Below are positions 28,561-37,061 of a stretch of 45,087 bases of DNA, piece after piece. Where the stretch lies: positions 1-45,087 of the forward strand of contig JAJAZN010000238.1 of NCBI GenBank assembly GCA_026785685.1. The letters run 5' to 3'. Under the pieces are notes generated by a model. The model made no database searches. It saw nothing but the letters and a program-made list of their open reading frames with translations, and was not told where the DNA came from. This DNA comes from Thermoleophilia bacterium. GTDB taxonomy: Bacteria > Actinomycetota > Thermoleophilia > Gaiellales > Gaiellaceae. Position 1 is the stretch's first letter; each line of letters starts with the position of its first letter. The position numbers were made by a program, and so were the translations under genes.

Positions 28561-28582
28561 GGGCGGGCCAGCAGGCCCGCCC
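28561..28582 (+). terminator. GC hairpin between substrate-binding protein and ABC ATPase genes
   Basis: gggcgggcc-agca-ggcccgccc followed by ttcatcgttctc. Confidence 0.6.
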
Positions 28583-28664
28583 TTCATCGTTCTCGGGTGC
28601 TGCGAGAGCATCGGGGCAGACATCTGGGCACGTCGCCCGCCGGGAACCGTAGAATCGTCGCTCG

Positions 28665-30200
28665 ATGACCGACGCGGCTCCCACGGTGCTCGAGATGCGC
28701 CACATCACGAAGCGTTTTCCCGGCACCGTCGCCAACGATGATGTGAGCTTCGATCTCCGTAAGGGAGAGGTGCATGCTCTCCTCGGCGAGAACGGCGCCG
28801 GCAAGTCGACCCTCATGAACATCCTCTACGGGCTGTACCACCCGGACGAGGGTGAGATCAGGATCGCCGACAAGCAGGTTCAGCTCGGATCGCCGAGTGC
28901 CGCGATCGAGGCGGGCGTGGGAATGGTGCACCAGCACTTCATGCTGATCCCCGTGATGACCGTCGCAGAGAACATCGTGCTCGGGGACGAGCCGCGACAC
29001 GCGGACGTCTTCCTCGACATCGGCGAGGCAAACGAGCGGGTCCGGGAGATCTCCGATCGCTTCGGGCTCGCCGTCGATCCGAAGGCGAGAATTGAGGACA
29101 TCACGGTGGGGCAGCAACAGCGCGTCGAGATCCTGAAGGCGCTCTACCGCAACGCCGACATCCTGGTGCTCGATGAGCCGACCGCCGTGCTCACGCCCCA
29201 GGAGTCAGGCGAGCTCTTCGGGATCGTCAGAGGCCTGACAGAGCAGGGCAAGTCGATCATCTTCATCAGCCACAAGCTGAACGAAGTGACGGAGATCGCT
29301 GACCGCATCACGGTGCTGCGGCGCGGCAAGATGATCGACACGATTCCCGCCGCCGGAGCAACAGAGGAGAGTCTCGCAACGCTGATGGTCGGTCGCGAGG
29401 TGACGCTCCGCGTGGACAAGAACCCGTCGAACCCGACGGACACGCTGCTCGAGGTGCGGGATCTGCATGTGTTCGACGATCGCGGAATCGAGAAGGTTCG
29501 AGGCATCTCGCTCGACATCCGTGCAGGCGAAATCGTAGGCCTCGCCGGGATCGACGGTAACGGGCAAACCGAGCTGATCGACGCGATGACGGGCCTCCGC
29601 CGAGCGGCGTCGGGAACCGTGACGGTCTCCGGGGAAGACGTGACGACCGCGAGTGCACACGGGCACTTCGAGGCGGGGCTTGGTCACATTCCCGAGGATC
29701 GGCAGCGACGAGGGCTCGTGCTCGAATTTTCGATCGCCGAGAACTTTGCCCTACACGACTACCAGCGCACGCCCGACTCCCGTTTCGGATGGCTGTTCCC
29801 CGCACGTCTGATAGAGCGAGGCGCGCGTCTGATCAAGGAGTACGACGTTCGAGGCGGCGGCCCACACACGCGTGCAGGCGGCCTCTCCGGCGGCAACCAG
29901 CAGAAGGTCGTGCTCGCACGCGAGATCGACCGCGACCCGCAGGCGCTCATCGCGGCGCAGCCCACCCGTGGTCTCGACGTGGGAGCAATCGAGTTCGTGC
30001 ACCGCCGGCTCGTCGAGGAGCGGGACGAGGGCCGCGCGATCCTCTTGGTATCCCTCGAGCTGGACGAGGTGCTTTCGCTTTCCGACCGGATTCTCGTCAT
30101 CTACGAGGGCGAGATCGTCGGCGAGTTCACGCCGGACGCAACCGAGGAGGAGCTCGGGGTCGCGATGACCGGCGGCGGACGCGGGGAGGAGGCGGCGTGA
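28665..30200 (+). CDS. Dual-NBD ABC transporter ATP-binding protein (nucleoside/sugar type)
   Basis: MRHITKRFPGTVANDDVSFDLRKGEVHALLGENGAGKSTLMNILYGLYHPDEG; LSGGNQQKVVLAREIDRDPQALIAAQPTRGLDVGAIEF. Confidence 0.96.
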   Translation: MTDAAPTVLEMRHITKRFPGTVANDDVSFDLRKGEVHALLGENGAGKSTLMNILYGLYHPDEGEIRIADKQVQLGSPSAAIEAGVGMVHQHFMLIPVMTVAENIVLGDEPRHADVFLDIGEANERVREISDRFGLAVDPKARIEDITVGQQQRVEILKALYRNADILVLDEPTAVLTPQESGELFGIVRGLTEQGKSIIFISHKLNEVTEIADRITVLRRGKMIDTIPAAGATEESLATLMVGREVTLRVDKNPSNPTDTLLEVRDLHVFDDRGIEKVRGISLDIRAGEIVGLAGIDGNGQTELIDAMTGLRRAASGTVTVSGEDVTTASAHGHFEAGLGHIPEDRQRRGLVLEFSIAENFALHDYQRTPDSRFGWLFPARLIERGARLIKEYDVRGGGPHTRAGGLSGGNQQKVVLAREIDRDPQALIAAQPTRGLDVGAIEFVHRRLVEERDEGRAILLVSLELDEVLSLSDRILVIYEGEIVGEFTPDATEEELGVAMTGGGRGEEAA

Positions 30201-31414
30201 GCGATCTCGATCAACCACCGGTAGGGGCGCCTGTGGATCCGTCGGGGCTCGGACCCGAGGTTCGTCAGCCATGGCTCGAGCGGTATGACGTCGCGGCCAA
30301 GGCGGGGGGCCTGGTCGCACCTGTCCTGACCGCACTCCTTGCCTTCGCGGTCGGCGGTCTCGTCGTCCTCATCACAACGGGCAAGAACCCGCTTGCGACC
30401 TACAGAGCCATCTTCGAGGGCGCCGGGTTCAACTGGTTCCTTCCCTGGGTACAAGGGACAGAACGCCAGGCGGCGGCGTTCAACATGCAACAGACTCTGA
30501 TCATCACGACGACGCTCGTGCTGACCGGCCTCGCCGTCGCGTTCGCCTTTCGCTGTGGCCTCTTCAACATCGGAGGTCAGGGGCAATACATCACGGGGGC
30601 GATCTTTGCCGTCTGGATCGGATCGTCGTTCGAGGGATTGAACCCGTTCATCCATGTCGTCTTCGCCGCGGTTGCGGGTGCGCTGTGCGGGGCGCTGTGG
30701 GCAGGGATCGCGGGAATACTCAAGGCGACGGTCGGAGCGCACGAGGTGATCTCGACGATCATGCTCAACTGGATTGCGATCTGGATCGGCGTCTTCCTGT
30801 TCGGTCTCGGCGGGCCGCTCCAGAACGATCGGCAGGAGTTCGTACCGGTCTCGAACGACATCGTCGAGGGCGCGAAGCTCCCCGTCTTCTGGGGTGATCC
30901 GGTCTTCCAGGGCCTGCACATCGGCTTCTTCGTTGCCATCGCAGGGCTCATTATCTACTGGCTCATCCTCAGTCGCACGACGCTCGGCTACGGGGTCAAG
31001 GCCGTCGGATTCAACCCGGAAGCGGCGCGCTACGGCGGAATCAACGTTCCGCGCAACTACTTCCTGGCCATGGCTATTTCGGGCGCGTTCGCCGGGGTTG
31101 CAGGCGCAATGGACATTCTCGGTTGGCAATTCAGGCTCGGGCAGGACACCGTGCAGCAGGCGACGATCGCCTTCGTCGGTATCGCCGTCGCCCTCCTCGG
31201 GCGCAACACCGCGATCGGCGTTGCACTCGCCGCGCTCCTCTTCGGCGGACTCCTTACCGGGACGTCGACCCGCAACCTCGACCCGGAGATCTTCCGTCCC
31301 GAACTCGCCTCGAACCTGACGCTCCTCATCCAGGGTCTCGTCGTCCTCTTCGTCGGGGCCGACGTCATCGTGCTCTGGTTGATGTCCCGCGTCCGACGGA
31401 GGAAGCCCGCATGA
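30197..31414 (+). CDS. ABC transporter permease (BMP/nucleoside type)
   Basis: AFRCGLFNIGGQGQYITGAIFAVWIG, GAHEVISTIMLNWIAIWIG, GFNPEAARYGGINVPRNYFLAMAISGAFAGVAGAMDILG; GTG overlaps the upstream TGA. Confidence 0.94.
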   Translation: MSDLDQPPVGAPVDPSGLGPEVRQPWLERYDVAAKAGGLVAPVLTALLAFAVGGLVVLITTGKNPLATYRAIFEGAGFNWFLPWVQGTERQAAAFNMQQTLIITTTLVLTGLAVAFAFRCGLFNIGGQGQYITGAIFAVWIGSSFEGLNPFIHVVFAAVAGALCGALWAGIAGILKATVGAHEVISTIMLNWIAIWIGVFLFGLGGPLQNDRQEFVPVSNDIVEGAKLPVFWGDPVFQGLHIGFFVAIAGLIIYWLILSRTTLGYGVKAVGFNPEAARYGGINVPRNYFLAMAISGAFAGVAGAMDILGWQFRLGQDTVQQATIAFVGIAVALLGRNTAIGVALAALLFGGLLTGTSTRNLDPEIFRPELASNLTLLIQGLVVLFVGADVIVLWLMSRVRRRKPA

Positions 31415-32613
31415 CCTCGATTGCCCTTCCGATCGCCGCGCGTGCGCCACGCGGCCTTCGGGCCGTCGCATGGATCGGGATTGCACTAGGCCTCATCGGG
31501 TGCTGGATCGCACTGCCGCCGATCACAGCCCGATCGTGGGTGTGGAGCCTTGTCGTCTGCCTGATCGCCGTGATGCTCGGGATCGGTGTTCTCATCCGCG
31601 GCGAGCGACGATTCGGCGCCTTCGCAATCGCCTCAGGGGTGCTCGGGTTCACCGTCGGCTACCTCGCGACGCTCTCCGGTGTCGGCAAGCTCGAGACCGT
31701 TGTCGTCTGGTCGGCGTTGATCGCCTCGACGCTTCGGTTTGCCACGCCGCTCGTGTTCGCTGCGATCGGCGGCATGTTCTCCGAGCGCTCGGGCGTGACG
31801 AACATCGGCCTCGAGGGGATGATGTTGATCGGAGCGTTCTTCGGGATCCTCGGCGCCGACAAGTTCGGCACCTGGTGGCTAGGCCTGCTCACTGCGATTG
31901 CCGCCGGCGCAGTGACCGCGCTCCTCCATGCTGTCCTGTCGATTCATCTTCGTGCTGATCAGATCATCGGCGGTACTGCGATCAATTTCCTCGCACTCGG
32001 TCTGACGGGCTACCTCTACATCGACATCTACGGGGCCGAAGGCACGCCGACCGATATCTCCGGCATCCCCTCGGTCAACCTCGGGTTCCTCGACAGCTTC
32101 TCGTTCTTCGACGTGATCTTCGGTGATCTCAATCTGATGATCTGGTTCGCCGTGATCCTGATCCCCCTCTCCTGGGTCGTCCTCTTCAAGACCCCGCTCG
32201 GACTGAGGATCCGTGCCGTGGGAGAGCACCCCAAGGCGGCCGATACGGTCGGGATCTCGGTGTACGGGATCCGCTACGGCGCCGTGATCCTCTCGGGCAT
32301 GCTCGCCGCCTGCGGTGGCGCGTACCTGTCGATCGGCTTCCTCAACTCGTTCAACGAGAACATGACGGCCGGCCGTGGGTTCATTGCCCTCGCGGCCGTC
32401 ATCTTCGGCAACTGGCGCCCCTTCGGCGCTGCCGCGGCCTGTCTCCTCTTTGGCTTCTCCAGTGCGCTCGCACAGCGGCTCCCCGAGTACTCGGACTCCG
32501 CGGCGGTGCTCTTCCAGGCATTGCCGTACGTGCTCACGCTCATCGCGGTCGCAGGTGGCGTCGGACGCTCGATCCCGCCGGCCGCCGTGGGCCGCCCCTA
32601 CAAGAAATCCTGA
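31411..32613 (+). CDS. ABC transporter permease (BMP/nucleoside type)
   Basis: ATPLVFAAIGGMFSERSGVTNIGLEGMMLIGAFFGILGADKFG; AVGEHPKAADTVGISVYGIRYGAVILSGMLAACGGAYLS. Confidence 0.94.
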   Translation: MTSIALPIAARAPRGLRAVAWIGIALGLIGCWIALPPITARSWVWSLVVCLIAVMLGIGVLIRGERRFGAFAIASGVLGFTVGYLATLSGVGKLETVVVWSALIASTLRFATPLVFAAIGGMFSERSGVTNIGLEGMMLIGAFFGILGADKFGTWWLGLLTAIAAGAVTALLHAVLSIHLRADQIIGGTAINFLALGLTGYLYIDIYGAEGTPTDISGIPSVNLGFLDSFSFFDVIFGDLNLMIWFAVILIPLSWVVLFKTPLGLRIRAVGEHPKAADTVGISVYGIRYGAVILSGMLAACGGAYLSIGFLNSFNENMTAGRGFIALAAVIFGNWRPFGAAAACLLFGFSSALAQRLPEYSDSAAVLFQALPYVLTLIAVAGGVGRSIPPAAVGRPYKKS

Positions 32614-32936
32614 TGGGAAGCGGGCGTGCAGCATGGTCCGTCGTTCTCGGCGCGGTCTCCGCCGTCACCCTCCCGGCTGCAATCGCAGCAACCCGATACT
32701 CGAGCTCGTACGATCTCCTGCACGCCGGCTTCGCCATTCCTCTGGCGATCCTGACGGGCATCGGGGCGCTCGTTCTTGCGCGGAATGCCCGAGCACTCGA
32801 CCGGGCGACTCTCGGCGCCACCGAGAGCGTCAAGGCTGCGGCGTGGGGTCGCGTCCTCGGCGTCGTCGGCCTCGGTATAGCCGTCTCGGCGACAATCGCG
32901 GTCGCGGTCTACGGCGTCCTGACCGCGGCCGACTAG
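32613..32936 (+). CDS. Small hypothetical membrane protein
   Basis: 107 aa with about three hydrophobic segments; overlaps the permease stop. Confidence 0.7.
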   Translation: MGSGRAAWSVVLGAVSAVTLPAAIAATRYSSSYDLLHAGFAIPLAILTGIGALVLARNARALDRATLGATESVKAAAWGRVLGVVGLGIAVSATIAVAVYGVLTAAD

Positions 32937-32978
32937 CGACGTCAGGTCGGCTGCAACCGAGGTTGTTGCCGTGTCGTC

Positions 32979-32984
32979 TACACT
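32979..32984 (+). promoter_or_regulatory. Putative -10 element (TACACT) 8 nt upstream of the rodZ-like GTG start
   Basis: cTACACTgcgtctccGTG; one of a recurring series in the window. Confidence 0.4.
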
Positions 32985-32992
32985 GCGTCTCC

Positions 32993-33673
32993 GTGTTCGA
33001 GATCGGCTCAAGCCTGCGCGAAGCTCGCACGCGCCAGGGGTTCGACTTCACCGAGATGGAGTTTCGAACCAAGGTGCGCGCGAAGTATCTCCGTGCGCTC
33101 GAAGCGGAACAGTTCGAGCAGCTCCCCGGGCACACCTACATCAAGGGCTTTCTGCGCACGTACGCGGAATCACTGGGCATGGATGGCCAGCTCTACGTCG
33201 ACGAGTACAACTCGCGCTACGTGGTCGGTGAGGAGCAGCGGCCCCTGCGCCCGCGGCGGGTTCCGACGCAGTCACGCCACCAGCGCCCGCATCGGGAATC
33301 GCGACTCGTTGTTATCGCCGTGACGGCAATGATTCTCCTCACGGCACTCGTGATTGCGGCCTGGAAGTTCGGCGACACAACGGAGCCGAAGGTGCAGGGC
33401 GTTAACGTCCCGTCCAAGCCGACCGCGGCTGCCGTTGCGAAGGGCGTGTCAGTCACTGCTGTGCGCGGCGCGTCGTTCATGGAGGTTCGTGCAGCGTCTG
33501 GTGCGCGCAAGGCGCTCTACCGTGGCACGCTCGAGCGCGGGCAGGTGAAGCGGTTCGCTGCCCAGAAGCTCACGATCACGCTCACCTCGCCGAGGAACGT
33601 GATCGTTCGCGTGGCGGGCGTCCGGATGAAGGTTCCAGCGAGCGGTCAGCTGACTCTTCCTCGCAGCTCTTGA
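32993..33673 (+). CDS. RodZ-like protein: HTH_25-type HTH, single TM, DUF4115-like C-domain
   Basis: FEIGSSLREARTRQGFDFTEMEFRTKVRAKYLRALEAEQFEQLPGHTYIKGFLRTYAESLGMD; TM LVVIAVTAMILLTALVIAAW. Confidence 0.9.
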   Translation: MFEIGSSLREARTRQGFDFTEMEFRTKVRAKYLRALEAEQFEQLPGHTYIKGFLRTYAESLGMDGQLYVDEYNSRYVVGEEQRPLRPRRVPTQSRHQRPHRESRLVVIAVTAMILLTALVIAAWKFGDTTEPKVQGVNVPSKPTAAAVAKGVSVTAVRGASFMEVRAASGARKALYRGTLERGQVKRFAAQKLTITLTSPRNVIVRVAGVRMKVPASGQLTLPRSS

Positions 33674-34920
33674 GTCGTCCCCGCGTCGCCATCGTTGTCA
33701 CGGGCAGCGAACTCGTACGCGGCGAACGGACTGACCTCAACGGCCCGTTCTTCGCGCAGGAGGCTCTGCGCCTCGGTCTCCAGCCGTCACGGATCACGAT
33801 CGTCGGTGACGATCCCGCCGATCTCGAAACGGCCTTGCGGGAGGGCATGGATCGTGACGTCTGTCTCGTCTCCGGCGGGCTTGGCCCAACGCATGACGAC
33901 CGGACGATCGAGCTCGTCGCACGGGTATCCGGACGATCGCTCGAGGTCGACGAAGAGCTCGAGCGGGAGATCGAGGCCGTCTCTCGTCGCTTCGCCGAGA
34001 GGATGAAGCGGGACTACGCCGACTTCTCGTCCGGGGTTCGCAAGCAGGCGACGCTCCCTGCCGGCGCGCTCTCACTCGGCATCGCCGGCACCGCGCCCGG
34101 TGTCGTCCTCGACATGGGCTCGTGCGTCGTCGTCGTGCTCCCAGGGCCGCCGCGCGAGCTGCAGGAGCTGTGGCCACGTGCGCTCGCCTCGCCGCCCCTG
34201 CAAGCGGTTCTTGCACGAACCAAGCGTCCAAGTCGCCGGGTCGCGCGGCTGTACGGCGTGAGCGAGTCGCTCGTTGCGAAGTCTCTCGCCGACGCCGGGG
34301 GTGACGGCGACGGCGTCGAGGTGACAATCTGTGCGCGCGATTTCGAGATCCACGTCGATCTGGTCGTCGAGCCGGGCGTGGAAGCTCGCGCCGACGAGCT
34401 CGAGGCGGCATTTCTCGAACCCATCGGCGACTTCCTCTTCGGGAGAGACGAGCGATCGATCGAGCACCTCGTGCTCGATGCGTGCCGCGCCAGAGGTCTC
34501 ACTCTCGGAGCCGCCGAGTCATGCACCGGCGGGCTGGTCTCCAAGCGCCTCACCGACGTGGCGGGGAGCAGTGACGTCTTCCGCGGCAGTGTCGTCGCCT
34601 ACGCGAACGAGACAAAGCAGGGGCTGCTCGGCGTGCCGGCGGGGCTTCTGGAGCAGCATGGTGCGGTGTCGGCGGAGGTCGCCGAGTCGCTCGCACATGG
34701 AGCTCGTGAGCACCTCGGCGTCGATGTCGCGATCTCGGTCACCGGTGTGGCGGGTCCGGGAGGGGGCACGCCCGAGAAGCCTGTTGGCCTCGTCTACCTC
34801 CACGCGGTCGGGCCCATGGGGGAGATCCCGTTTCGGATCGAACTCCCCGGCGGCCGCGACGTGATCCGTTCCCGCGCGGCCGTCGCAGCTCTGCATCTCC
34901 TGCGTCGTCTGCTTTCCTAG
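33670..34920 (+). CDS. cinA: Competence/damage-inducible protein CinA
   Basis: VAIVVTGSELVRGERTDLNGPFFAQEALRLGL, VSGGLGPTHDDRTIELVA, GAAESCTGGLVSKRLTDVAGSSDVFRGSVVAYANETK. Confidence 0.96.
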   Translation: MSRPRVAIVVTGSELVRGERTDLNGPFFAQEALRLGLQPSRITIVGDDPADLETALREGMDRDVCLVSGGLGPTHDDRTIELVARVSGRSLEVDEELEREIEAVSRRFAERMKRDYADFSSGVRKQATLPAGALSLGIAGTAPGVVLDMGSCVVVVLPGPPRELQELWPRALASPPLQAVLARTKRPSRRVARLYGVSESLVAKSLADAGGDGDGVEVTICARDFEIHVDLVVEPGVEARADELEAAFLEPIGDFLFGRDERSIEHLVLDACRARGLTLGAAESCTGGLVSKRLTDVAGSSDVFRGSVVAYANETKQGLLGVPAGLLEQHGAVSAEVAESLAHGAREHLGVDVAISVTGVAGPGGGTPEKPVGLVYLHAVGPMGEIPFRIELPGGRDVIRSRAAVAALHLLRRLLS

Positions 34921-35017
34921 TGCGCCCCGAGGGCGCAGTTGCGGCACAGACCCGGCTCACTCTCGACACCCGATCCGGGCTAGCGTCGGAGGCATGCAGG
35001 AACGCGCACGCGTGACA

Positions 35018-35031
35018 CGAACATATGTTTG
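35018..35031 (+). promoter_or_regulatory. Putative LexA (SOS) box upstream of recA
   Basis: CGAACATATGTTTG, near-palindrome matching the Gram-positive CGAAC-N4-GTTYG type, 70 nt before the recA ATG. Confidence 0.75.
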
Positions 35032-35100
35032 TATTACGTCCGACGGACATGCTTACCTACAGGGTCGAAATCAGCGGAACGACGAGGAGGAATGACGAGA

Positions 35101-36191
35101 TGAATCGCGAGGAAGCGCTCGACGTCGCGCTCGGCCAGATCGAGCGACAGTTCGGAAAGGGCTCGGTCATGCGCATGAGCGACCAGGCCCAGGTCGCGAT
35201 CGGGGCGGTGTCGACCGGATCGCTCTCGCTCGATATGGCACTCGGGATCGGCGGCCTGCCTCGTGGTCGTGTCGTCGAGGTCTTCGGCCCGGAATCCTCG
35301 GGGAAGACGACGCTCGTCTACCACGTCATCGCCGAAGCCCAGCGGCGTGGCGGCATCTGCGCGTTCATCGACGCCGAGCATGCGATGGATCCCCAGTACG
35401 CGCGGCGGATCGGCGTCAACATCGACGATCTCCTCGTCTCGCAGCCGGATACAGGAGAGCAGGCGCTCGAGATCTGCGAGTTGCTCGTTCGCTCGGGCGC
35501 GGTCGACGTCGTTGCGATCGACTCTGTCGCGGCGCTCACGCCCAAGGCCGAGATCGAGGGCGAGATGGGGGATAGTCACGTCGGTCTTCAGGCTCGCCTG
35601 ATGAGCCAGGCGCTCCGCAAGTTGGCGGGCACGCTCAACCGCACCGACACGATCTGCCTGTTCACGAACCAGTTGCGCGAGAAGATCGGTGTCATGTTCG
35701 GTTCTCCCGAGACGACGCCGGGCGGCCGCGCGTTGAAGTTTTACGCGTCGGTCAGGCTCGACATCCGTCGCATCGAGACGCTCAAAGACGGCGCCGAGGC
35801 GTACGGCAACCGCGTGCGCGTCAAGGTGGTCAAGAACAAGGTTGCGCCGCCCTTCAAGCAGGCCGAGTTCGACATCATCTACGGCAGCGGCATCTCCTGG
35901 GAAGGCACGGTTCTCGACGTCGGGATCGAGCGGAAGGTCGTTCAGAAGGCCGGCTCGTACTTCAGCTTCGGAGACGAGCGGCTGGGGCAGGGGCGTCAGA
36001 ACGCAACGGCGTTCCTCGGCGAGCATCCCGACCTCGTCCAGCAGATCCTCGCGCGGATCCAGGCAGAAGCCCCGCCCGAGCAGGTCGTCTCGGCACGGCT
36101 CCTGCCCCAGGCAGAGGGCACAGTGAACGCCGACGTAACGCCGATCGAGGACGACGAGGTAGCGACCGAGAGGGTTCAGGTCGAGGCCTAA
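35101..36191 (+). CDS. recA: Recombinase RecA
   Basis: [80 protein letters not shown]. Confidence 0.99.
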
Positions 36192-36212
36192 ACGCGAACT
36201 CCCGCGAGCGCG

Positions 36213-36821
36213 ATGGCTGACGATACCCGGGCACCCGTTGTCACAGCCCTTCGCGCTCGCGGGAAGGATCGCGTCGAGATAGATCTCGACGGTCACCTAT
36301 GGCGCGTCGTGCCGACGGAGGCAGTGTTCGCGGTCTCTCTCTCGGTTGGGCGTGTACTCGATCGTACGACCGCCCGCGCGCTCGGGCGCGAGCTGCGGAA
36401 ACTCGAGGCGCAGGCTCTGGCGCTGCGGGCGCTGCGGGCGCGTGATCACACAGTCGCGTCACTCGAGCGACGACTCACGGAGCGGGGTGCGCCCCCCAGC
36501 CTTCGGCGTGAGACGCTGGATGCAGTACAGCGCGCCGGACTCGTCGACGATCACCGCTTCGCGCGCAAACGTTCCAGCCTCCTCGCGAAACGAGGGGCCG
36601 GGAACGAGCTGATCGTCGACGACCTCGAGCGGCAGGGCGTCGCGGACGACGACATCCGCGCCGCGCTCGTGGCACTCGAGCCCGAGTCGGCCCGGGCTAT
36701 GCGGATCGCCGAAGTGCGGGGAAGGACGCCAAAGACAGCGCGCTACCTTGCCTCGAAGGGCTTTTCCGAGGAGTCGCTCGAAGCGCTCGTTGCAGACCTG
36801 TCCGCGGACGCTATAGACTAG
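36213..36821 (+). CDS. recX: RecX regulatory protein
   Basis: DHTVASLERRLTERGAPPSLRRETLDAVQRAGLVDDHRFARKRSSLLAKRGAGNELIVDDLERQGV; directly downstream of recA. Confidence 0.9.
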   Translation: MADDTRAPVVTALRARGKDRVEIDLDGHLWRVVPTEAVFAVSLSVGRVLDRTTARALGRELRKLEAQALALRALRARDHTVASLERRLTERGAPPSLRRETLDAVQRAGLVDDHRFARKRSSLLAKRGAGNELIVDDLERQGVADDDIRAALVALEPESARAMRIAEVRGRTPKTARYLASKGFSEESLEALVADLSADAID

Positions 36822-37061
36822 GAGTGCTTCATCCGAACATTTGACCTGCACAGAGCGCATTCCCGAAAACCGGCTGATCCAGTGACCACTCACCATCTGA
36901 CCTCATCGAGCGTTGCGACCACCGCAGACCCGCGGAGGGAAGCCCGACCGAGATAGACCCTGCTGTACGACCGGTTGACCGGGAGACCGCCAGTGCAGGC
37001 GGTGTCCGGATGTGAGCGACCGCGGCGATAGCCGCGTGACAACCCCCACCCGGGAGCGTCC
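36822..37061 (+). ncRNA. Candidate structured leader/ncRNA in the recX-rny interval
   Basis: 240 nt without credible CDS; three successive short perfect hairpins: 36971-36982, 36986-37003, 37021-37036. Confidence 0.35.

Noticed and set aside
30101-31486. 461-aa antisense ORF over ABC permease
   Set aside because: Highly charged shadow of a hydrophobic sense protein; the sense permease is well supported.
34981-35100. Small ORF starting at 35025 in frame with recA ([10 protein letters not shown]...)
   Set aside because: Upstream extension across the promoter/LexA region; ATG 35101 ([26 protein letters not shown]) is the standard RecA start.
35034-36296. 420-aa antisense ORF over recA
   Set aside because: Shadow ORF; recA is unambiguous on the plus strand.
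36833-36845. Second SOS-like half site (ccgaacatttgac) after recX
   Set aside because: Only the CGAAC half matches; no GTTCG/GTTYG partner.
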